In this document: piece by piece, positions 56,615 to 64,000 of the stretch
Position numbering within the stretch: the stretch's first letter is position 1
Layout of the letters: each line of letters opens with the position of its first letter
NCBI GenBank assembly: GCA_947462335.1
Contig: OX381719.1
Coordinates: forward strand, 68,747,534 to 68,811,533
Source: Harmothoe impar
Lineage: Eukaryota > Annelida > Polychaeta > Phyllodocida > Polynoidae
Length of the DNA stretch: 64,000 nt
Reading direction: 5' to 3'
Notes under the pieces: generated by a model
Told to the model about the DNA's origin: nothing
What the model saw: only the letters and a program-made list of their open reading frames with translations
Database searches by the model: none
Translations under genes and position numbers: made by a program

Positions 56615-57481
56615 TCAGTTGATTAAATCAAGGAGGTTTTCTGACTTCAGTGGATCGTTTAGCCATCGGCCACGGGCAAAACTTGAAACCATTTTATACA
56701 TGGGACAATTGGCAGAGTCGAAACATGTTGGTACGATGGGATCGATCATGTTCATCATCAGTTCAGGCAAAGGAAGTGTGTCAACAGCACGCGAAAACTT
56801 CATGTCTGGATGTTTCAACACAAGGCCTTTTATCACACTCACACAGCTGCTTTGAAGAGTGAATCCTTGACCAAACTTGAGCTTTTCCAACACAGCTTTG
56901 GCCTCTTTCTGTGCAGTAAGGGATCTCTCTTTCGGGTTCATCTCAGTGCTGTCTAGCATGTCCTCAAAGTCTTTAACATAATGTTCCAACGGGCTACAAA
57001 TGATGTACTCCAGATCATCGTCCGTATATGTCGTCTCCTCGCACCATATTGTGTCTTCTCCTGTTTCGAATTCCGTCATTTTCTGAACAATCTCCTCGTG
57101 AGTGCCTTGCATATATCGAAGCTCCTTCAAAGACCTGATAACTTCTATGGCGAAGACTGAACAAATACCTGAAGGAATTTCACCACAGTCAGGCCAAGTA
57201 TACGGAGCTAAGAAAAATAGCTCCAACAAAATCTTCTCCCTCTGTCCAAATGAAACTACTTCCGTTCCGATGAAGTTGAAGCATGCTTCTATCCATTGCT
57301 CCTTGGTGACGTCCTTCCAATGTTTCTTTACCTCACATGCATCATAGGGCACTGTTTCTCTTCCTGCTTCAAGTGGAAGTTGCTTTTTCTTTCTTGGACT
57401 CATTTGGAGAGAGTTTCGATGCTCTGTAGCGTCAACACTTCGATAAGAAAAGTAGCTGAAAATAGCAGAACTAACCATCAT
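56615..57481 (-). CDS. single-exon ORF of unknown function, 288 residues
   Basis: The ATG at 57481 is doubled (MM) and preceded by a 2-codon upstream ORF (ATG TTA TGA). A second start is available at MSPRKKKQLPLEAG. The protein is mixed charged and helical with no signal peptide or clear membrane segment. Distinctive parts are HWKDVTKEQWIEACFNFIG, ILLELFFLAPYTWPDCGEI, GEDTIWCEETTYTDDDLEYI and CPMYKMVSSFARGRWLNDP. I do not recognise a family. Even codon use, absence of repeats and length argue that it is real. A TATATAAGG box lies 340 bases upstream on the same strand. It is intronless, so it could be a retrocopy or a transposon-borne gene. Confidence 0.6.
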   Translation of the reverse strand: MMVSSAIFSYFSYRSVDATEHRNSLQMSPRKKKQLPLEAGRETVPYDACEVKKHWKDVTKEQWIEACFNFIGTEVVSFGQREKILLELFFLAPYTWPDCGEIPSGICSVFAIEVIRSLKELRYMQGTHEEIVQKMTEFETGEDTIWCEETTYTDDDLEYIICSPLEHYVKDFEDMLDSTEMNPKERSLTAQKEAKAVLEKLKFGQGFTLQSSCVSVIKGLVLKHPDMKFSRAVDTLPLPELMMNMIDPIVPTCFDSANCPMYKMVSSFARGRWLNDPLKSENLLDLIN

Positions 57482-57817
57482 AACATTCTGAGCGAGCGTA
57501 GAGTGGACGATGCTACGATGATGAAGGGCGGGTCGAGAAAGTGTGATGGGTGAGAGCGTCGTTTCACTCCTTATGTACCCTGTCCTAGATAATCCTCTTA
57601 AACGGCTGAAAAGACTCTCTCAGTACAGAGTCTCTACTCAATTAAGAGATCTGTTAAGTAAGTTTTCACATGCTACCTGACTACTGCAGGTGGGTTTAGA
57701 CTTAAGCAGCTTAGTGCACACACGTGTCTGTTAGAAAGCTACCTGCACACCTGCCTTCCTTTTTCACTAGTATTTACCCCCTGCCGACTTATAAGGCGCC
57801 TATACACGTGTGAGCCT

Positions 57818-57826
57818 CCTTATATA
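57818..57826 (-). promoter_or_regulatory. candidate TATA box for the 57481-56615 ORF
   Basis: TATATAAGG on the - strand would start transcription near 57790-57795, giving a 5' UTR of about 310 bases. It faces away from the + strand TATA at 58389-58397. Confidence 0.35.
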
Positions 57827-58388
57827 CGCCTTCTTGCTTCTAGAGCTAAGCTACTTACCGTCGTTTTCAGCTGCCGCAGGCTGACTGGCAGCTATTTAAA
57901 AGAGAATACCCGTTACCTGTATAACGGATCAGGGGGTTATGAGATTAGAGTGTGTATACAAAAAAAGCTACAGGGGTCGTGAAGCAAGCGAGAGGGTGTC
58001 TGTCTGTGAGGTAGAGACGAGTACATGTGGTAAGCGACTTAAGTGTAAAACAAAAGCACCTCCTCTTGCCGTGGTGAGTGGAGCGGACGGCAGCTGGCTA
58101 GTTGAATAAGCGTCAGCTTAGAAGATAATCCGTCCACGGGCTGGCGCGTCACACCTGTCGTTAATCACCTCCTGTAGTCTTTGTATACACAGTTGACCTG
58201 GCTTTATCTCTTCACCAGCTATAATCCCATATACATGTAGCGCACGTTACACTTGTTATCCCTCTTTTCATGCTGATGGATGAGGGGTGGAAGGGTCCAG
58301 GTGAAAAGCAATTTGATTCCTCTCTGGAAGAGGGTGGGGCTCTAGGTGAAAACAAGCTTAGAACATCCGGATTAGCCGCTCTCTCAGC

Positions 58389-58550
58389 TATATAAAGAGC
58401 CTCAATTTTTCTTGGAACAGTACTTCACCTCTGCCCACTTCGTCTTGTTGTACACTATCAGTCACGAGGCAGACGCTCGAAGTAGCAGATCTTTGCAGTA
58501 TGGTTTATACAGGGGTTACCTGCAAATAGGAGTTTGTCTAAACAAAATGG
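58389..58550 (+). promoter_or_regulatory. candidate TATA promoter and first exon ending ATGG|GTGAGT
   Basis: TATATAAAG at 58389-58397 predicts a start near 58420. The first ATG in context ACAAAATGG (58547-58549) is followed at once by a strong donor GTGAGT (58551), so the start codon would be split off on exon 1. No downstream exon was recognised before the window ends, so the gene is unidentified. Confidence 0.35.
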
Positions 58551-59415
58551 GTGAGTAGATCGCTTTTTTCTAAAAAAACACTTAGAACACGGGTATGAAT
58601 ATGTAGCACTGTAAATAGTTAGTGTGAGTACACAGTAGAATCTACGGTTCTATAGTCTTAACTGTCTAAAGACTGTGGAGCGCGTTAATGTGCGGTCTCC
58701 TTACTAATTTCACTTGACCAGGCTGGCAGGGTCAACTAGTCTAGGTAATTGCAACCACAAGGGTGGCTACTCAAGATCCAAGTAGACCTACTACTACGAG
58801 ATTGTCTTTTGACCACTCTGCCGCCTAGTGATTACATGCTCTAGTCTAGCTCGCCATACCCTAGTATAGTTCTCCGCTCTTTTCGTCAGATGGCGCCACA
58901 ATAGGATTTTTGTACATTTCTACGATACTCGCGAACATTTTAAACGCATAATGAACTATATAAGCAACAAAGCACACTTCTAATATATTGAATATAAAAA
59001 ACCGCGCTCATCATCCCTCTAATCGCATTTTCCAGCCGCCGGCCAGCTGACTGCTGACGACAGGAGAGGGTGATTTTTTTTCTTTAGATTTAAGCCGCTT
59101 ACCACACGCGCGCCCTCTAGTCACAGACAGAGTGACAGAAAGGGAGGGGGTCGCTTTGTTCACGCTACCTGTAGTTGTTTTTCTATACACACTCTAAGCC
59201 CATGACCTGCTAATCCTTTATACAGGTAACACGTGTTCAACTAATTACACTATTGTATGACAGTCGGTACACGGATTAATTTTAAACCACCCTCCCATCT
59301 GGATCCATGTCTGGTGGGTGGAAGGATCCAGCTGAAAAGCATGATTAGGGCTTTTGTTTCTCTTATGATAGCAGCAGGTCAGCATGCGACAGCTGAAAAT
59401 GTCAGACTAAGTCGA
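58551..59415. other. no gene recognised; diverged copies of flanking promoter-like sequence
   Basis: Segments near 59160-59350 (CTACCTGTAGTTG, TATACAGGTAAC, GGAAGGATCCAGCTGAAAAG) resemble 58170-58330, suggesting an old duplication. No coding exon is seen. Confidence 0.4.
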
Positions 59416-59420
59416 ATTGT

Positions 59421-59811
59421 TTGTTTACAAACAGTCACGTGTCACGTGGTGTTGTTTACAAACAAGAGAGCCACGTGGTGTTGTTTACAAACAAACCCTA
59501 AGTAGGTCACGTTACCCTAGTTACCAGAATGCCGGCTTCTGATTGGCTGAGCCTAAGTAGGTCACGTGACGTAAGTAAGTCACGTTACCATGGTTACCAG
59601 AATGCCGGCCTCTGATTGGCTGAGAGCTTCTAAGTAGGTCAGTAGGTTACCCAGAATGCACCACTAATCCCCTAAGTAGGTCACTTCCGGTCACGTGACC
59701 AAATGGAGGCCTCTGATTGGCTGCAGGGTTACCCAGAATGCACCACTAATCCCCTAAGTAGGTCACTTCCGGTCACGTGACCAAATGGAGGCCTCTGATT
59801 GGCTGCAGGTC
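59421..59811. promoter_or_regulatory. dense cis-regulatory block: six CACGTG E-boxes, FOX, CCAAT, ETS and ZNF143-like sites
   Basis: CACGTG occurs at 59436, 59443, 59472, 59563, 59692 and 59774, several in the form GTCACGTGAC. TGTTTACAAACA-type FOX sites are at about 59422, 59452 and 59481. CTGATTGG (inverted CCAAT) occurs four times and ACTTCCGG (ETS) twice. TTACCCAGAATGCA, close to the ZNF143/Staf element, also occurs twice. An 82-bp unit (59645-59726) is duplicated in tandem (59727-59808). The combination is that of a proximal promoter or enhancer; the target gene is unknown. Confidence 0.55.
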
Positions 59812-59904
59812 GATTGAGTAATAAACAGTACTTAACTATAGTCCCGTTCCGATACATACAATACTACTTATGTTACACATGACAACACGATATATGATCT
59901 GTTG

Positions 59905-60085
59905 ATTCATAAAAGGTTTATTTGTACAAGAATGCCTACCGTACCTCTTTTGAGTGACTCATTTATAGAAACATGACATCGGATTAGTGTATTATCACCG
60001 AGGGTTGGTCGGCCCATTATTGAGACTGCATAACATGTAAATGACTGTACTCAATAAAACTATTTGAACTTGAACTTGAACTTGA
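59905..60085 (+). mobile_element. 3' tail of a non-LTR retrotransposon (probable)
   Basis: The sequence ends AATAAAACTATTTGAACTTG followed by TTGAAC microsatellite units, a common 3' end for LINE/SINE families. A similar tail (TTGAATTGAATTGAA) is at about 35620. No coding part is attached. Confidence 0.4.
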
Positions 60086-60250
60086 GGCCTAGTGACATGC
60101 GACATGAGGTTTGAAAAGATAGTGACAGGGGACATGGGCAATTCTTAAAATCGACATGGGACATGGGGATTATTAAGCGACATGGACATGCGACATGGCC
60201 ATTTCTTAAAATCGACAGGGGACATGGGGACCCCCCCCATCTACCCCCCC
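60085..60250. repeat. dispersed repeat with GACATGGGACATGG subrepeats
   Basis: Third copy of the family at 26705-26875. It immediately precedes the duplicated block at 60251. Confidence 0.6.
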
Positions 60251-61266
60251 TAGCCTGTTATAACTCCCAGTTGCAGTTATATGTGTTGCAATTCGGATCA
60301 AGCTATTGCAACAGATTCTTATGCTGCAGAAACTTTCTGGCAAAAATTGCATTGTGGGATTTGAGCTATAGTGTTACATTACAGGGAGACCCGTCCGCTT
60401 ACTGACTCCTACATGCAATATCACTTGATGTCTAATTAGGGGGGGGGAGGCGGGCTTAGACTCTAAATACGACATGATTTAGTTACCGTATACATGTCAG
60501 ATTTGAGTGCCAGGGAAAAAACACCATTTAATAGGAGCACACTACATGGTTTCACTATCATTATATTATATAATGATAGTGAAAGGATGCAGCATAGTTT
60601 GTGTCATTACGGGAAATGAGTGCAGGTGAAGCAGGATCGGGAAACGTACAGATCTTGACTTTACTCTCTTTAAACATATCTTTGGCCTCTTCTAGAAAAT
60701 CCATAAAACACGGGAGGTGTGGCTCTGTGGGAAATCTGTAACATACTGAGCCAAAAGCCGAAGGAAGGATCCCTTTTGACTTGACTCGCCGTGTATGTGG
60801 CTAGCACTGATATGTGCTCTACATACCAGACTAGTATACAAGTGTTTGGGTCTCCCAATACTAATAAGACTCTTCCCAAAGGCTCGGATTAAACATGAAA
60901 ATACTAGCCAGCCTCTCCAAAGACCCAAAAGTTAACCAGAAAAGGCAATAAATACGAGAATTTCTTCAGAATTACATTTAAAAAGAATCCAATTTCTTGA
61001 CAACTCTTGTTGGTATATATCTTTGAATATCTGCATCGATTGTTGCATGTATCAATCTTAGTAGCTCTACCGTATGAGAATGTCGTATAGAATATAATGC
61101 CATATTAAATAACAGTCAACTATGTTTGGTGGTAGTGTGGTATTTGTCTAACCACACAATGACAAGTAGCCTTGTCCTGTTTATTAATAAACACAATTGT
61201 TATGAAATAAACGATTAAACATAAAGAACATTTTATGACAAAGTAACCCAAACAGTGGGGTAACCA
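60251..61266. repeat. second copy of the 48071-49086 block, including the B2 repeat
   Basis: Colinear with 48071-49086 at very high identity with a few small indels (for example GGCAAAAATT added near 60340). B2 is at about 61050-61172. The copy is cut at 61266 by the TIR element and resumes at 63646. Confidence 0.9.
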
Positions 61267-63645
61267 CCCAGCCAACACACCCTAGTGGGCCCTAGGTGGT
61301 TCACAGATGGGCTGCCTTATGGGGCCCATATGGGCTGCCCATCTGGGGCCCGCTTCGTTTTGACCGGGGCTATCAGGTGGGGCCCAGAAGGGCTTGCCCA
61401 GTTTTGAAGTGGGCTGGCCCTGTTCAGATCTAAATGGGACCCAGGTGGGCTCCTTTAGCTGGGTAACACGTAATTGGGGGCTGGGGGCTGGGGGCTGGGG
61501 GGACAGACACAAATTTTTTTAGCCATAAGCTTAGTTGTTATGTAGTTGATGACCATATGTTATGAGTAGTTACCAACAAGTATTCCAGCGGGTCAATTAA
61601 TTTATCTGCATTTAATGTCATCTCTTCCCTTTATTTAAGGAGGAGAAGCAAAATGCATCCTTTCACTAAATACAACTCTGATCACATTGGGTGACATAGT
61701 CAGAATTTCTGTAAGTCTGATAGTAATACCTGAGGGAGCCCTGGGATTTTGTACTATGATCATATCCCTGGGAAAGGTGTCAGTATCAGAATGCTCCTTG
61801 TTTCTCTATTGATATGCAAACTTGTTTAGACACTTTCATATAATATGAACATACTGTGAAAACTGTTTCATTTCAATGGTGTTAAAGGAATTGTGAATTT
61901 ATGGCTCATTGTAATAAAGACAACAAAATGTCTATAGGATATCAAATCCCATGTACTCTCAATGATGACATCTAGTGGTAAACTCAGGAACAATACTTGC
62001 CCACTTAGCCCAGGTGAACCCCACTCTTTTGGGGAAAGGTCTTTGAAATCATGAAAGTTGTATTGGTAGAATTAGCCCAGAAAGTGAAGTTGGTGGGCTG
62101 GTCCACATGGAGCCCACCTGGCAGCCCAAACCAAGCCCATGGAAAACCCATGCAGATCTCAGCCCACTTAGCCCAGCTCTAGCCCAGGTGAAACCCAGGT
62201 AGAAAACATAGTATAAGAAAAATAATTTGAACTTGCATTTTCTAAAAAAAAGGGACAAGTGAGGATAAATTAAAGTATCTGCAATGCAAGAAATCCATTA
62301 AAAACTAAGTTCAGTACATGGGCTCAGCCCAAGGAGGATTGGGCCGACGGTGGCGCCCCCTAGGTTGCCGAACATATATACGATGCAAATCCGTCTGCTG
62401 GCGGCCACATTCAAACATGTCGCTGTAGCGTGATGAACTCCTAGATACCCACAAAGAATTAGTTGCCAGAGAGTCCTGAGTACAAATAATGTTAATTAAA
62501 GTATCAAAATCAGTGCAAAACATATTAGTCCTACATTGTGTGATGTAAAATGGAGTGTTTCTCGTAGTTGTATGCCATTTTTAGGACCATTTCCATTGCA
62601 GATTGCAGTGATCACATTTTCGCCCATGTAAATAGAGAGCTGTCAGACTGAAATGGGCGGTGCCTAGTCCTCTGAATACACATTGTTTTTTTTGGGTTAA
62701 ATATGGTTGGTATACCATCACATATAACGTAGGTATATACCTACGCCATTGCCGGGTGCCAGTTCACAGGGAGGCCGTGAGATCTCCCAGCCAGGTGCGG
62801 TCTGTTTGCGGCTGCCCCGGTCTCCCACGGGCCACGCTAGTCATGGCGAGGGTAGACCTCAATCTATAAACTCATTTTACTACCGTTGTTACCTTAGCTC
62901 TTCTTAGCTCTCCAGCGGTTCTAGGTAAAAAAAATACCCATTGTTTTAGAGGTAATAGTTAAATCTATTGAGGTTCAATAGATGATACGTATGGCCTACT
63001 TGAATATTGGCAATTTTAGGATTGGGGGAAGCCATTTCGGCGCCATCTGTCAACTGACATCGAAGGTGGTTTTTTTTCTTTAGGGCCTTGACAGGTCTAT
63101 ACTATACATTATGCAGCACGAGGAATTGTTTATTTATGCAGTTGTTATGTATCATATATGTTGGACACTACCAAACCATCAGTACAATTGCGTTTGTTCA
63201 GCTGGTCTGGACGTCCTATTCCCTCGTACCGGAGCTTTGTTATTAAATAATAGTTCCTCCAGTGGCCGCAAGTTGACGGCATGTTAGCGTCGGCCCACTC
63301 CTCCTTGGGCTTAGCCGACCTGGTCCCTATCTGGATGCCCATGCTGAGCCCATGGGAAACCCAGGGACACCTTTGCCAAGTTTGCCCATTTCCATCCCAG
63401 ATGAAACCCACTTTTACAATTACACATATACTCTCAATTTTATATTTTAATTAATTGAATATTTTCAGAAGTGAGTATGAATTAAAGGATTTGCAGTGCG
63501 AACATGACATGTTGATATTCTGGGCTGAGCCCACATGGGCCCCATCTGGAAGCCCTGACAATTACCAGTAAATACCCAGATATGGGCTAGCTCATGGTGC
63601 CCAGAGACACGCCCTTATGGGGCCCATTTGGGTTTGTTGGCTGGG
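61267..63645. mobile_element. 2.38-kb inverted-repeat transposon, non-autonomous, CA target duplication
   Basis: The ends CCCAGCCAACACACCC and GGGTTTGTTGGCTGGG are inverted repeats of about 26 bp with three mismatches. CA is duplicated at 61265-61266 and 63646-63647. The empty site TAACCAAGG is seen at 49081-49089 in the other copy of the block. The subterminal regions are full of short GGGCTG/AGCCCA and CCCATnTGGGC motifs. No transposase frame is visible. It is not assigned to a superfamily. Confidence 0.85.
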
Positions 63646-64000
63646 CAAGGACGCTTCCGTTGGGCGCCCCCTGGTGAGTGTATCTAGTACTAGCGGTGGC
63701 CCAGTTTGGCGCCGGTGGAATTACCCGGTAGTACAATTGATACGCACATAAACCTTTTATATGACGAATCAATCTTAGTAGCTCTACCGTATGAGAACGT
63801 CATATAGAATATAATGCCATATTAAATAACAGTCAACTATGTTTGGCGATAGTGTGGTATTTGTCTAACCACACAATGACAAGTAGCCAAGGCGTATACC
63901 CCCAAGTAGACTATCCACACTACTCCCCAGTACTCCAGTACCTGTCCGCTGTGGTACCCTCAGTGGGCGTACCTGGCTGGTGGCTGTCCCGCTGTCTTAG
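63646..64000 (-). mobile_element. partial second Ngaro/DIRS-type element (A2, B1 and 3' end of recombinase), truncated by window end
   Basis: Colinear with 49087-49440: A2 near 63690-63768, B1 near 63775-63894, then the 3' end of the recombinase ORF. The rest should continue beyond 64000. Confidence 0.85.

Overview
This is a 64 kb piece of an animal nuclear genome. Genes are split into many short exons with GT-AG introns. Minisatellites and short transposable elements fill most of the remaining space, and there is one 200-base N gap. Gene content and the high similarity of DIP2 to its vertebrate relatives point to a marine invertebrate, possibly an invertebrate deuterostome such as a lancelet, hemichordate or echinoderm. 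The taxon is inferred, not proven.

Three conserved genes can be read exon by exon. All reading phases close. (1) The C-terminal third of DIP2 (disco-interacting protein 2), + strand, 11 exons from 1371 to the stop at 5234. (2) NBR1, the selective-autophagy receptor, - strand, 19 exons from the start at 33802 to the stop at 16610, about 1243 residues. Its order is PB1, an inserted ricin-type beta-trefoil, ZZ zinc finger, basic coiled region, four-tryptophan (FW/NBR1) domain, polyQ, LIR, amphipathic helix and UBA. (3) MAIP1 (m-AAA protease-interacting protein 1), + strand, 5 exons 34431-41200, 291 residues, head to head with NBR1 across a 630-bp shared promoter containing CRE and YY1-type sites. 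DIP2 and NBR1 are convergent, separated by 11 kb of 3' UTR, intergenic sequence and repeats.

To the right (41-64 kb) the window is dominated by repeats: an assembly gap; a two-exon gene of unknown function (45649-44171, -); a large inverted-repeat element with nested insertions (45779-47653); a decayed Ngaro/DIRS-type tyrosine-recombinase retrotransposon (48871-52982, -) with split direct repeats; a 1.3-kb purine-rich minisatellite; a single-exon ORF of unknown function (57481-56615, -); a divergent TATA promoter and possible first exon at 58.4-58.55 kb; a dense E-box/FOX/CCAAT/ETS/ZNF143-like regulatory block (59.42-59.81 kb); and a second copy of the retrotransposon end that runs out of the window. 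That second copy is interrupted by a 2.38-kb inverted-repeat transposon whose empty site is preserved in the first copy.

Two observations stand out. First, NBR1 here carries a complete ricin-type beta-trefoil between PB1 and ZZ, which is not part of the human protein. Second, several minisatellites sit exactly on gene-structure boundaries: an NBR1 3' splice site, an NBR1 5' splice site, the NBR1 stop codon and the MAIP1 exon-4 3' splice site are each contained in the tandemly repeated unit.
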